54,624 nt of DNA from a bacterium (GTDB lineage: Bacteria; Patescibacteriota; Patescibacteriia; 2-12-FULL-60-25). Of this stretch, positions 1 to 8,476 are shown one piece after another. Location: NCBI GenBank assembly GCA_021796435.1, contig JAJYXM010000016.1:1-54624 (forward strand). The letters are read 5' to 3'. The translations under genes and the position numbers were made by a program. Within the stretch, counting starts at the first letter, position 1, and each line of letters begins with the position of its first letter. The notes under the pieces are model-generated. The model saw nothing but the letters and a program-made list of their open reading frames with translations, had not been told where the DNA came from and ran no database searches.

Positions 1-1
1 A

Positions 2-760
2 CCAGGGGAACTCGTGACCATCGACCAATCCAACACCGACCAGGTCAAACGCATCACCAACCAGAACCAACCGATCCTAGGCATCGTATCGACCAAGCCT
101 GGGTTCATCACCGGAGGTTACGTCAAGGATTCATACCCAGTAGCCTTAGCGGGCAGGGTTCCAGCCAAGGTATCGACCAAGAACGGAGCCATCCAAGTGG
201 GTGATTACCTGACTTCATCCGATATCCCAGGAGTAGCCGTCAGGGCAGTGGCTGCCGGACAGGTCATCGGTATCGCACTGGAAGCATATGACGCACCTGA
301 CCAAGGTCTCATCTCCCTCTTCGTGCAACCCGGCTGGCAGGGAAGCCTGGACCAGGACGCAAGCGTCAACAGCGTGAGCGGAGACACCACCGTCATCACC
401 AACACCGCTTCCCGCTCCGGCTTGGCCAAGATCTACGCCGGCTCCAAGGAGGTCAAGGTCACTTTCCCGACGCTCAATGCTTATCCGATCATCCATGTCA
501 GACCATATGGCTCGACCGGTTCTGGATATTGGGTGACAAACGTCACGGATAATTCCTTCACCATAGTCCTGGCAAATGCCCCGACCTTTGACCTCACCTT
601 CTCCTGGACGGCTGAAGCATCATCCGACGGTTCCACTATGTCATTCTCGGACAACACATCCGCCCCATATGACCCGACTTCAGGGTTGATATATGGGCCG
701 ACGCCGGAAATGCCTGTAGCGGACATTGAACAAACGAGCAGTACAACATCTACAGAGTGA
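2..760 (+). CDS. C-terminal part of large CPR-type surface protein (5' end outside window)
   Basis: The frame is open to the first base of the window (residues PGEL precede the GTG at 14), so this is the 3' end of a longer gene and the GTG is probably not a start. The first ~95 residues hold a repeat-like module with the core YPVALAGRVPAKVSTKNG followed by GDYLTSSDIPG. I associate this with very large secreted or surface proteins of Patescibacteria. A beta-rich region with many Thr, Ser and Asn follows, ending in a Ser/Thr tail. No catalytic motif is visible. A surface-exposed or fibre-like role is inference from family resemblance. Confidence 0.7.
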   Translation, partial: PGELVTIDQSNTDQVKRITNQNQPILGIVSTKPGFITGGYVKDSYPVALAGRVPAKVSTKNGAIQVGDYLTSSDIPGVAVRAVAAGQVIGIALEAYDAPDQGLISLFVQPGWQGSLDQDASVNSVSGDTTVITNTASRSGLAKIYAGSKEVKVTFPTLNAYPIIHVRPYGSTGSGYWVTNVTDNSFTIVLANAPTFDLTFSWTAEASSDGSTMSFSDNTSAPYDPTSGLIYGPTPEMPVADIEQTSSTTSTE

Positions 761-821
761 TGATGGAATACCCAGCAAAATAAAGACAAAAACAAATAAC
801 AAATAAGTTGTTCAAAAGCAT

Positions 822-847
822 GAAGCGCATCCGAGTGGATGCGCTTC
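822..847. terminator. Bidirectional hairpin terminator between convergent genes
   Basis: Perfect 11-bp stem (822-832 with 837-847) and a GAGT loop, placed between a plus-strand gene ending at 760 and a minus-strand gene ending at 864. On the minus strand it is followed by a weak T-rich run, so it probably stops transcription mainly from the right. Confidence 0.65.
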
Positions 848-863
848 TGTTGAGGCGAGGAGG

Positions 864-2099
864 TCAGGGCACGTAGAGGAAGGTGCCCGGCGTGTATTCG
901 TTCTGGGGTTCGCCGAGGCCTCCGAAGAGGACGACGAAGGCGTTGGCCCAGACGGCCGATGAGAGCTTGCGGACGGAAGGGGCTCCGGTCTGGACCATGG
1001 GCGACCAGGTGTTCGAAGCCGGGTCGTAGACAGCGCCGTTGTCGAGCGTGTTGGAGCCATCGAATCCACCCCAGACCAGCATCTTGCTGCCGGTCCACGA
1101 GGTGGACTGACTCACGCGAGCGCTGGGCGCTCCGACGGTGGACATGGGCGACCAGGTGTTCGAAGCCGGGTCGTACTGGGCGCCGTCGTTCACGTAGCCG
1201 TTCTCGGTCTGACCGCCCCACACGACCATCTTGGATCCGGTCCAGACGGTGGACTGGGCGCGTCGGGCACTCGGGGCGTTGACGGTGGACATGGGCGACC
1301 AGGTGTTCGAAGCCGGGTCGTACTGGGCGCCGTCGTTGTAGCCGACGCTGTTGGTGCCGCCACTCCAGACGATCATCCTGGATCCGCTCCAGACGGCCGA
1401 GTGGAATGCGCGAGCGCTGGGCGCTCCGACGGAGGACATGGGCGACCACGTATTCGACGATGGATTGTAGACAGCGCCATCGTTGTAGAACGTGCCAGCG
1501 ATTTGTCCGCCCCACACGATCATGCGTGACCCGGTCCATACGGCCGAGTGATACATGCGGGCGCTGGGCGCTCCGACGGAGGACATGGGCGACCAGGCGT
1601 TGGTGTTGGGCTGGTAGGCACCACCGGTGTTGAGCTGGCTCACGCCATCGTACCCGCCCCAGACCAGCATCTTGCTGCCGGTCCATACGGCGGTGTGATA
1701 GCCGCGAGCACTCGGGGCGTTGACGGTGGACATGGGCGACCACAGGTCGGCAGCAACGTCGAAGACCTTGCCGTCGTTGTGGTAGCCTTGCCCATCGGCG
1801 CCGCCCCAGACGACCATCACCAGGTTGGTCCAGACGGCCGAGTGGTAGATTCGGCCGCCGGGGGCGTCGGTCTGCCCGACAGACTGCCATCCCTGCGTGA
1901 GCGGGTAGTGGACCGCGGGCTTGAGAACCCCGAGGTTCGCGAAGTCGCGGCTCACTGGCCGGAGCGTGAGAGACGGCTTGACCAGGTTGGCGGCAAGCTC
2001 TTGGTCGTTCTGGGCGGTGTCATCGGACTGTCCGACATCGCCGCTGCACGCGGCGAGGAGCGCAACAAGCGCAGCGAGTAGCGATACACTCTTCAGCAT
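864..2099 (-). CDS. Kelch-like repeat lipoprotein 1
   Basis: The protein has 411 residues. It begins with a lipoprotein signal (hydrophobic stretch, then a LLAAC lipobox around residue 18). After a short linker come about seven repeats of ~48 residues with the core SAVWTGSKMLVWGG and an NTWSPMS turn, a Kelch/galactose-oxidase-central-domain-like beta-propeller. Such proteins are usually exported binding scaffolds; the ligand is unknown. A strong AGGAGGG ribosome site lies upstream of the ATG. It is paralogous to the next gene (2,287-3,444). The repeats are more GC-rich than the O-antigen-ligase-like gene at 3,615-6,095, which suggests acquisition or amplification. Confidence 0.85.
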   Translation of the reverse strand: MLKSVSLLAALVALLAACSGDVGQSDDTAQNDQELAANLVKPSLTLRPVSRDFANLGVLKPAVHYPLTQGWQSVGQTDAPGGRIYHSAVWTNLVMVVWGGADGQGYHNDGKVFDVAADLWSPMSTVNAPSARGYHTAVWTGSKMLVWGGYDGVSQLNTGGAYQPNTNAWSPMSSVGAPSARMYHSAVWTGSRMIVWGGQIAGTFYNDGAVYNPSSNTWSPMSSVGAPSARAFHSAVWSGSRMIVWSGGTNSVGYNDGAQYDPASNTWSPMSTVNAPSARRAQSTVWTGSKMVVWGGQTENGYVNDGAQYDPASNTWSPMSTVGAPSARVSQSTSWTGSKMLVWGGFDGSNTLDNGAVYDPASNTWSPMVQTGAPSVRKLSSAVWANAFVVLFGGLGEPQNEYTPGTFLYVP

Positions 2100-2138
2100 G
2101 ACGAAACCCTCCTAGCAGAATGAACGAGTTATATCTGC

Positions 2139-2167
2139 TGTATAGCAGTAAAGGTCCGATTTGTCAA
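2139..2167 (-). promoter_or_regulatory. Sigma70-type promoter of Kelch lipoprotein 1
   Basis: The minus strand reads TTGACA (2162-2167), a 17-base spacer, then TATACA (2139-2144), 40 bp upstream of the start codon. A short palindrome (CTGCT-GTAT-AGCAG on the plus strand, 2135-2148) overlaps the -10 box and could be an operator. Confidence 0.7.
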
Positions 2168-2244
2168 TGGTTATGAGTATTATCCAATACTTTGTCAATT
2201 AATAAAAAAGGCTTATTTTACATGAATTATTTCTTAAAAGATTA

Positions 2245-2270
2245 ACGCTCCGACTGGATGGTCGGAGCGT
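2245..2270 (-). terminator. Rho-independent terminator of Kelch lipoprotein 2
   Basis: A 10-bp perfect stem (2245-2254 with 2261-2270) and a six-base loop, followed on the minus strand by TAATCTTTT. It lies 17 bp past the stop of the minus-strand gene ending at 2287. Confidence 0.75.
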
Positions 2271-2286
2271 CGAGCAGAGCTTGTGT

Positions 2287-3444
2287 TCAGGGCGTGTAGG
2301 ACGCCCCGTCGTTGAGGTAGAGGGAGGGCTGGTTGATTCCGCCCCAGACCAGCATCTTGCTGCCGGTCCAGACGGCCGAGTGGAAGGCGCGACCTGCGGG
2401 CCGGTCGTCGGGGGTGACCGGCGTCCAGCTGTCCGCGGACGGATCGTAGATGGCGCCGTCGTCCAGGACGAAGTGGTTGGCGTCGCCGCTGCCGCCCCAG
2501 ACGATCATCTCGCTACCGTCCCAGACCGCCGTATGCATGTAGCGGGCGCTCGGGGAACCGGTGGCGCTCATGGCGTGCCAGCTGTCCGTCGTCGGATCGT
2601 AGATGGCGCCGTCGGAGAGAGGCTGTGCCGAGTTCTCGTTGAAGCCGCCCCAGACGATCATCTCGCTACCGTCCCAGACCGCCGTATGCATGTAGCGGGC
2701 GCTCGGGGAACCGGTGGCGTTCATGGCGTGCCAGCTGTCCGTCGCCGGATCGTAGATGGCGCCGTCGTTGAAGCAGTTGCCGTCGGCGAATCCGCCCCAG
2801 ACCAGCATCTTCGAGCCGGTCCAGACGGCTGTGTGCATGTAGCGCGCGCTCGGCGCACCGACGGCGCTCATGGCGTGCCAGCTGTCCGTCGCCGGATCGT
2901 AGATGGCGCCGATGTCCGTGAAAGCCTGGCGATCCGCTCCGCCCCAGATGACGAGGTGGTCGCCGGTCCAGACGGCGGAGTGGCCGATGCTTGCATCCGG
3001 CGCGTTTTCCGTGCTGATGGCCTTCCAGCTGTCCGTCGCCGGATCGTAGATGGCGCCGTCACGGTAGAACGTGAAGGTGTAGTGTTCGACACCACCCCAG
3101 ACGATCATCCGATCGCCGGTCCAGGAAGCAGAATGGCCTTCGCGCGGCGAGGGCGCATTGACGGTGCTCATGGTCACCCATGAGTCCGTTGTCGGATCGT
3201 AGATGGCACCGGTGTCGGTGTCTTCCACGACCTTGTCCTTGCCGCCCCAGACGATCATCCGATCGCCGGTCCAGACGGTGGACTGAAGGATGCGGGCAGT
3301 CGGACTGTCTTGGGTCGCGAGAGGCTGCCAACCCTCGGACGTGCAGTCGCTGCAGGGGGGTGTGTTGCCGCCGCCGCTACACGCGGACGCGACAAGGCAA
3401 GACAGGGTGACGAACGCTGCGCTGATCAGATTGCGTGTGGACAT
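2287..3444 (-). CDS. Kelch-like repeat lipoprotein 2
   Basis: The start is taken at 3444 (MSTRNLISAAF), preceded by GGAGAG, because this begins directly at a signal peptide ending in the lipobox LVASAC. The upstream in-frame extension to 3516 overlaps the promoter. A Cys/Gly linker leads into about seven Kelch-type repeats of ~50 residues with the core SAVWTGSKMLVWGG and the motif DGAIYDPATDSWHAM. Predicted lipid-anchored beta-propeller, ligand unknown. It is a tandem paralogue of the lipoprotein at 864-2,099, and two internal repeats are almost identical in DNA. Confidence 0.85.
   Translation of the reverse strand: MSTRNLISAAFVTLSCLVASACSGGGNTPPCSDCTSEGWQPLATQDSPTARILQSTVWTGDRMIVWGGKDKVVEDTDTGAIYDPTTDSWVTMSTVNAPSPREGHSASWTGDRMIVWGGVEHYTFTFYRDGAIYDPATDSWKAISTENAPDASIGHSAVWTGDHLVIWGGADRQAFTDIGAIYDPATDSWHAMSAVGAPSARYMHTAVWTGSKMLVWGGFADGNCFNDGAIYDPATDSWHAMNATGSPSARYMHTAVWDGSEMIVWGGFNENSAQPLSDGAIYDPTTDSWHAMSATGSPSARYMHTAVWDGSEMIVWGGSGDANHFVLDDGAIYDPSADSWTPVTPDDRPAGRAFHSAVWTGSKMLVWGGINQPSLYLNDGASYTP
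2491..2767. repeat. Near-identical tandem 153-bp Kelch repeat units
   Basis: Bases 2491-2614 recur at 2644-2767 with only about two differences by eye, a period of 153 bp (51 codons). This indicates recent duplication or gene conversion of one propeller blade. Confidence 0.75.
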
Positions 3445-3487
3445 GGGACTCTCCAGGGGAACGTGAAAGGAACGCACGAATGATTCC

Positions 3488-3516
3488 GATATACCAAAAA
3501 AGAAAGGAAAAGTCAA
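3488..3516 (-). promoter_or_regulatory. Promoter of Kelch lipoprotein 2
   Basis: The minus strand reads TTGACT (3511-3516), 17 bases, then TATATC (3488-3493), 44 bp upstream of the chosen start at 3444. This supports the shorter start. Confidence 0.55.
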
Positions 3517-3571
3517 GGGAAGTAGGTAAAGTCTGGTGGTAATCGAACTGGTTCAGCTGGATGAATCCTTG

Positions 3572-3580
3572 TGCTATACT
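3572..3580 (+). promoter_or_regulatory. Extended -10 promoter for the O-antigen-ligase-like gene
   Basis: TGC-TATACT (TGn extended -10) lies 35 bp before the ATG at 3615. No good -35 box is visible, as is usual for extended -10 promoters. It overlaps the first codons of the longer frame that begins at 3561, so that start is rejected. Confidence 0.55.
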
Positions 3581-3614
3581 TAGCGACAGAAATAATATTT
3601 CACATCGATTTACT

Positions 3615-6095
3615 ATGGAGGAACTTTCAAACAACCCAAGTCCTATCGCGCCTGCGGCGACAGCATCGGCAGAAGGTAAGGTGTCTAAATGGTTAGGTAG
3701 GCTGATAGACGCCTGTCTTTATGCGGCAGTCGTGGCTGTACCGTTATGGTTCATGCCGTTCACCCTCGACGTACTTGAACTGAACAAACAGACTTTATTG
3801 GTCGTACTGTCGATGGTCGCCCTCATCGCTTGGTTGGGTAAGGCGGTGTTGGATAAACGCTTCAGCTTGACCCGTTCTTGGCTGCATCTGGTGGTAGCAG
3901 TCTTTTTCGTGGGTTATCTGGTGACCAGCCTGTTCTCGGCCGATCGCTATCTGTCATTGGTAGGGAATTTCGGGCAAATGCAATGGTCGTTCGTGACGAT
4001 AGCTGCCTTTGTCGTCTTTTATCTGGTGATGGTAAACCGCATCAAGGATACGACCCGCCTCTATCATCTAGTATTGGCGTTTTTGGGGTCTGCTCTGGTC
4101 GTCTCGCTTTACGGCTTGCTGCAGATTTTCGGCATCTATCCTTTGGCCTGGCTTTGGCCGATCACCGCGGTCAAGAGTTTCAATACGGTAGGTACGATCA
4201 ACTCTTTAGCCATGTTCCTGACGATCCCGTTGATCCTGTCTGCTTCGCTCACGATTTTGGGTTGCAAGGATGAGAAGTGCATCTTGGGCAAGAACAGCAA
4301 GGGTAGCGTGGCGGCCAAGGTCCTGGTCTGGGCGACCATGGTGTTGCCTTTAGTCTTCATCTTCTTGGTGGATTTTTGGCCGACCTGGGTCACGCTCCTC
4401 TTCGGCACCTTGGTGCTGGTCGGCATAACCTTTGCACGTTCCCGAAAGATAGGGCATCCGGTAAAGGTCATAGTACCGGCCGTGCTGGCCGTAATCTCGG
4501 CCGTGCTGCTCATCTGGCCGACGCCGATCAAGCTCGATCTGCCGGCTGAAGTCTCGCCATCAGCTTCGCATTCCTGGAACATCGCCAAGCTATCGCTGCA
4601 GCAAAGGCCGTTCTTCGGATCCGGCCCTGGAACGTGGATCTATGATTATTCCAAGTTCCGTTCGCCGAGCGTCAACCTCTCCCAGTTCTGGACCATCCGC
4701 TTCGAGCGTGGGCTTTCGACCTTCTATACTTTGCTGGCGACCATAGGTATCGTGGGCACTTCTTTGTGGCTGTTGTTGTTGCTTTCGGCCATCTTCAAGA
4801 GCGTCATGCATCTGATAAAAGAAAAGAATGATGACGAGTGGCAGGCCTATCTGACGGTTTTCGTCGGATGGTCGGTGAGCGCTTTCATAGCTTTCTTCTA
4901 TAACTACAACTTCAGCCATCATTTCGTGTTCTGGTTCCTGCTCGCATTGTTGGCGACCCTGGTGGCGAAGAACAAATTGGTGCTGGATGGGCAAAAGAAA
5001 CCTGCCATCATGACCACCTTGTCGGTCGTCCTGATAGTCATTTCCGTATGTGCCGTTTCGGTCTTGTGGCTTTCCGGTCAGAGGCTCGTGGCTGATGCGG
5101 AGTACTCCAAAGCGGTCATGTCTTACCGCGAAGGTAAGCCGATCGACGATTCGATCAGCCGCCTGCAGACGGCAGTCTCGTTGAACAGGCTAAATGATGC
5201 GTATTACCGTAACCTTTCGCAGGCGTATCTTATAAAAGTCAACGAAGAACTGAATAAGGCTAATCAGCAGCCAGACCAGGAACAGACGAAGGCGATACTC
5301 AAAATGGTGAATGATGCGCGTGACCAGGCGGTCAAGGCAACGCAGGTCTCCCCGAATAACGTCGACAATTGGGCGAACTTGGCGATCATCTATCAGGCAG
5401 TGGCATCGTTCATGCCAGGTTCCGACGAATTGGCCATCACGAATTTCCAGAAGGCACTCGAGTTAGAACCGAACAATCCGGTCTATTACAACGAGATCGG
5501 CAAGCTCTACATCATGCGTTCCGATGCCTATAAGACGCTGCTGCTCTCGAAAGATGAAGCGAAGCGTGCCGAAGCGCAGACCAACATGAATGCGGAATTG
5601 GATAAGGCGGCCGAACAGCTGAACCAAGCAGTGCAGGCCAAGCCGGATTTCGCTGCGGCGCATTATGATCTAGCTATCCTGTACGAACGTCAGAACCGCC
5701 TGAAGGATGCCATAGACAAGATGTTGGCGGTCCTCAAGACGAACAACAAAGATATCGGCGTAGGCTTCCAATTAGGCATCCTGTATTACCGCGACGGACA
5801 AAAGGACCAGGCACGCAACATCTTCGAACAGATCGTAGCCATGGAGCCGAACTATTCGAACGCCCGTTGGTATCTGTCGGTGCTTTATGAGGAAGAAGGA
5901 AGATATGACGATGCCATAGCCCAAGTGCAGGAGGTCGAGAAGCTGAACCAGGGCAACCAAACCGTTGAGCAGCGCCTGAGCGATCTGATCAAAGCCAGGG
6001 ATACGAACGCCAAACCGGTCACGCCTCCGATGCCTGATCCCGTGAAGGAAGAGGTCAGCGGACCGAAGCCGTTGAACGAGGTCAAGAATCCTTAA
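3615..6095 (+). CDS. O-antigen ligase-like (Wzy_C) membrane protein with C-terminal TPR repeats
   Basis: The protein has 826 residues from the ATG at 3615, preceded by the extended -10 promoter. Residues ~35-490 hold about a dozen hydrophobic helices. A conserved loop (QQRPFFGSGPGTW, then a Phe/Arg/Ser-rich segment ending ERGLSTFYTLLATIG) is typical of the O-antigen ligase/polymerase family. Residues ~500-800 carry tetratricopeptide repeats, for example blocks with NPVYYNEIGKLY and DFAAAHYDLAILYERQ. The Wzy-like core implies transfer or polymerisation of a lipid-linked glycan outside the membrane. The TPR tail, probably exposed, would bind partners. This fusion is common in Patescibacteria. 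The exact substrate cannot be told from sequence. The coiled-coil gene at 6099 starts four bases after its stop. Confidence 0.85.
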   Translation: MEELSNNPSPIAPAATASAEGKVSKWLGRLIDACLYAAVVAVPLWFMPFTLDVLELNKQTLLVVLSMVALIAWLGKAVLDKRFSLTRSWLHLVVAVFFVGYLVTSLFSADRYLSLVGNFGQMQWSFVTIAAFVVFYLVMVNRIKDTTRLYHLVLAFLGSALVVSLYGLLQIFGIYPLAWLWPITAVKSFNTVGTINSLAMFLTIPLILSASLTILGCKDEKCILGKNSKGSVAAKVLVWATMVLPLVFIFLVDFWPTWVTLLFGTLVLVGITFARSRKIGHPVKVIVPAVLAVISAVLLIWPTPIKLDLPAEVSPSASHSWNIAKLSLQQRPFFGSGPGTWIYDYSKFRSPSVNLSQFWTIRFERGLSTFYTLLATIGIVGTSLWLLLLLSAIFKSVMHLIKEKNDDEWQAYLTVFVGWSVSAFIAFFYNYNFSHHFVFWFLLALLATLVAKNKLVLDGQKKPAIMTTLSVVLIVISVCAVSVLWLSGQRLVADAEYSKAVMSYREGKPIDDSISRLQTAVSLNRLNDAYYRNLSQAYLIKVNEELNKANQQPDQEQTKAILKMVNDARDQAVKATQVSPNNVDNWANLAIIYQAVASFMPGSDELAITNFQKALELEPNNPVYYNEIGKLYIMRSDAYKTLLLSKDEAKRAEAQTNMNAELDKAAEQLNQAVQAKPDFAAAHYDLAILYERQNRLKDAIDKMLAVLKTNNKDIGVGFQLGILYYRDGQKDQARNIFEQIVAMEPNYSNARWYLSVLYEEEGRYDDAIAQVQEVEKLNQGNQTVEQRLSDLIKARDTNAKPVTPPMPDPVKEEVSGPKPLNEVKNP

Positions 6096-6098
6096 AAG

Positions 6099-6911
6099 AT
6101 GTCATGGATCTACGCCATATGGGAAAGATTCTTTCCCCTTGCCGTGCCCGATTATCCAGCGGAGCAACGGCTTGGGCGTGAAGATAGCGTTACTTCTGGT
6201 GGGGATCGGGTAATCAACGGATTAGCTAAGGAACAAAGGTCTTTGGCTGATGAATTCGAACAAATATTCAAGACGTATGACCAACAACTGCAGGAGACTT
6301 CACTGCAGTTGCGGTCGTTAAGGCAGGCGGCTGATCGCGCAAAATTGGAAAGGGTCAAAAAGATCCAAGCTAAACTTAAGACGGCGTTACAGCGTCTGGA
6401 GGCGAGCTCAAAAGATGAGCAACAGCTCGAGGTAGAATTGAAGCACTGGCAAGATCGCGCGGTGCAGCGCAAGAGCCCGAACAAGGAGATGAACCAGCGG
6501 CTTGAGATAATACGTTCCGAGTTGTTGCTTCGCGGCAAGAATCCCTTCATGCCGGTCGCGGTGCAGGAGATCGTACAAGAATCGCCAGCGCAACAGGAAC
6601 GGATCGCGGAAATCAAAGCAGCACCAGCCGCGGTCGTGAAGGTCGCGGAAGTGGACGCGGAGTTAAAAGCGATGAAGAAAACACATCCGCCACGGATTTT
6701 GCCGGATACGGAGCACGTTTTGGCGGCAGTGCGCGAAGCTGCACGCGAGACCAATCGGTGGCATGCCATACCGGCCCATCTGCACAATGAAGATGCTTTG
6801 TTGCAGGTGCATCAACTGAAAGACCTGAACGCAAAGCTCAAGATGATGGACAAGGAAAAAGGCGTAGTGAGATATCGTCTGGAATTGGCGCCAAGGATGA
6901 GTGAAGCCTAG
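6099..6911 (+). CDS. Coiled-coil protein of unknown function
   Basis: The protein has 270 residues and begins four bases after the stop of the O-antigen-ligase-like gene, so the two are probably co-transcribed. Residues ~45-140 are a charged, heptad-like helix (many Lys, Gln, Glu, Leu and few prolines), consistent with a coiled coil. Residues ~165-270 form a second helical region ending in a basic segment. There is no signal peptide, membrane helix or recognised catalytic motif. Codon use matches the gene before it. A structural or scaffold role linked to envelope glycan assembly is only a guess from position. Confidence 0.6.
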   Translation: MSWIYAIWERFFPLAVPDYPAEQRLGREDSVTSGGDRVINGLAKEQRSLADEFEQIFKTYDQQLQETSLQLRSLRQAADRAKLERVKKIQAKLKTALQRLEASSKDEQQLEVELKHWQDRAVQRKSPNKEMNQRLEIIRSELLLRGKNPFMPVAVQEIVQESPAQQERIAEIKAAPAAVVKVAEVDAELKAMKKTHPPRILPDTEHVLAAVREAARETNRWHAIPAHLHNEDALLQVHQLKDLNAKLKMMDKEKGVVRYRLELAPRMSEA

Positions 6912-6940
6912 GCGCAGAACAAATTAAAACCACAAACAAA

Positions 6941-6966
6941 AACACCATCTCGATGATGGTGTTTTT
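6941..6966 (+). terminator. Rho-independent terminator after the coiled-coil gene
   Basis: A 9-bp stem (6941-6949 with 6955-6963) and a five-base loop, running into TTTTT (6962-6966). It ends the two-gene plus-strand unit and abuts the tRNA/tmRNA-like fragment. Confidence 0.85.
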
Positions 6967-6967
6967 G

Positions 6968-6993
6968 TGGTGGACCTTAAGGGATTTGAACCC
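6968..6993 (-). other. 3' end of a tRNA-Ala/tmRNA-like gene without its body; compositional junction
   Basis: On the minus strand this reads a T-arm (GGGTTCAAATCCC), an acceptor strand and CCACCA. The T at position 70 (TCC-A-CCA) is the alanine identity feature shared by tRNA-Ala and tmRNA. Upstream of the T-loop the stem no longer pairs beyond three bases, and no anticodon or D-arm follows, so only the 3' end is present. Composition changes from ~50% to >60% GC immediately beyond it. The next ~300 bases (6994-7295) contain no gene I can support. This could be an attachment-site half or an assembly breakpoint. Confidence 0.6.
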
Positions 6994-7295
6994 GATGCGA
7001 AGTCGCGATGCGGAAGACACCGACGGCCTCAACAGAACGAAATGCCTTGGTTGAGCGATGGTCCGCGCAGGAACCAGTCCGCCGGATCGAGCAGAGCGCC
7101 GTTCATTGCGCACAACCTGGTCACCAAAGCGGTCACCCACAAATCGCCGAGAGCACGCTCGCGAGAGTGGACGGCGAACGGAGGCCGCGGGGATCTTGGC
7201 AAGCGGACCGATGCCATCGCCACCACACCGCACGCTTCCCAAACAAGGCGTACGCACACCTGGACAGATGATCAGATTCATGCGAGCATCACAGC

Positions 7296-8471
7296 ATGTC
7301 GATCTCGTATATTCCGGATCATGTCAAGGTTCGCCTGTGGGGCAAGGCTGCCGGTCGCTGCGAGTACGAGGGGTGCAATACCCCCTTGTGGCTGGACGCC
7401 CTCACGAAGGCCGAGTTCAACACTGCGTACGTTGCCCACATCTACGCCGACAGCCCTGGCGGACCTCGATACGATGCCGTGAAGTCGGACGCCTTGAAGG
7501 CGGACATTTCGAATCTGATGTTGATGTGCGACGAGCACCATCGCCTGATCGACAAAGCTGAAGTTGACGCGCATCCGGTCGAGCGTCTCGTGGCGATGAA
7601 GAAGGCGCATGAGGATCGGATCGAGATCGTAGGTGGCATTGCTGCAGACCTCCGCAGCGAGGTCGTCCTGTACGGTGCGAATGTCGGCGAGCACAACGCA
7701 GCCATCACCTGGAATCAAGCGGCATTGGCCATGGCTCCGAACCGGTACCCGGCGTCGTCGAGGGCCATAGCTCTCGGGCTACAGAACAGCTTGGACGACG
7801 ACCGGAACAAGACCTATTGGGAGCAAGAGTCACTGCAACTGAAGACCGCGGTTGACCGGCTTGTTCGTCCAGTTCTCTCTGGTGACGGCCCCCACGTTTC
7901 GGTGTTCGGACTGGCGCCTCAGCCGCTGTTGGTACTGCTGGGGAGCCTCATCTGCGACATCCACAAGGCGGACGTGTACCAGGTGCGCGATCTCGATCGA
8001 GACGACTTGGATGTATACCAGCTTCACCGTGAACCCAAACAGACGTGGTCGTGGGATGACGACGATGTCGATGCGCCTTTCGAAGTCGTGATGGAGCCGC
8101 CTACAGCGTCCCACGCGCAGGTTGCTGTGGTGTTCGGGATCAGCGCGCCGGTGCACCATGACAGAGTTCATCGAGTGCTGGGGCTTGACGTGAGCATCTG
8201 GACGGTGCGGCTTGTCGCTCCCGGAAACGACACCCTGCGGTGTCGACGGCATCTAAGGCAATTCCGCGAGGCTTGCCGGGAACTCTTCCGGCGCGTGAAC
8301 GTTGAACACCCGCATCTCGACGCGTTGCACGTCTTTCCCGCGATGCCTGTCTCGGCATGTATCGAGTTGGGACGTGTGCATCAGCCGAAGGCCGATCCCC
8401 CGCTGGAAATCTACGACGAGCAGCGCGGCTTGGGCGGGTTCGTCAAGGCGATCTGCGTTCCTCTAAGGTGA
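7296..8471 (+). CDS. cap5: Cap5-like HNH-SAVED CBASS effector (copy 1)
   Basis: The protein has 391 residues. Residues ~15-95 form a zinc-bound HNH nuclease: C22/C27 (GRCEYEGC), H48 (YVAHIY) and C78/H81/H82 (MCDEHHRLID). Residues ~150-391 match the SAVED nucleotide-sensor fold and end with the conserved run LHVFPAMPVSACIELGRV...PKADPPLEIYDE. In CBASS, Cap5 proteins bind a cyclic oligonucleotide through SAVED, oligomerise and degrade DNA, causing abortive infection. The gene lies five bases upstream of a CD-NTase on the same strand, the expected source of its ligand. A second Cap5 lies at 10,040. The Cap5 assignment is by motif and architecture; the ligand is not predictable here. Confidence 0.9.
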   Translation: MSISYIPDHVKVRLWGKAAGRCEYEGCNTPLWLDALTKAEFNTAYVAHIYADSPGGPRYDAVKSDALKADISNLMLMCDEHHRLIDKAEVDAHPVERLVAMKKAHEDRIEIVGGIAADLRSEVVLYGANVGEHNAAITWNQAALAMAPNRYPASSRAIALGLQNSLDDDRNKTYWEQESLQLKTAVDRLVRPVLSGDGPHVSVFGLAPQPLLVLLGSLICDIHKADVYQVRDLDRDDLDVYQLHREPKQTWSWDDDDVDAPFEVVMEPPTASHAQVAVVFGISAPVHHDRVHRVLGLDVSIWTVRLVAPGNDTLRCRRHLRQFREACRELFRRVNVEHPHLDALHVFPAMPVSACIELGRVHQPKADPPLEIYDEQRGLGGFVKAICVPLR

Positions 8472-8476
8472 AGAGT

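Noticed and set aside
481-1890. 469-residue minus-strand frame across the surface and Kelch genes
   Set aside because: It overlaps the Kelch lipoprotein in another frame and lacks a signal peptide or known domain; Kelch repeats create long shadow frames.
6968-7050. Complete tRNA
   Set aside because: The reverse strand beyond the T-loop does not form a T-stem of five pairs, and no anticodon or D-arm is present. GGACC further right can pair with GGTCC, but that looks accidental.
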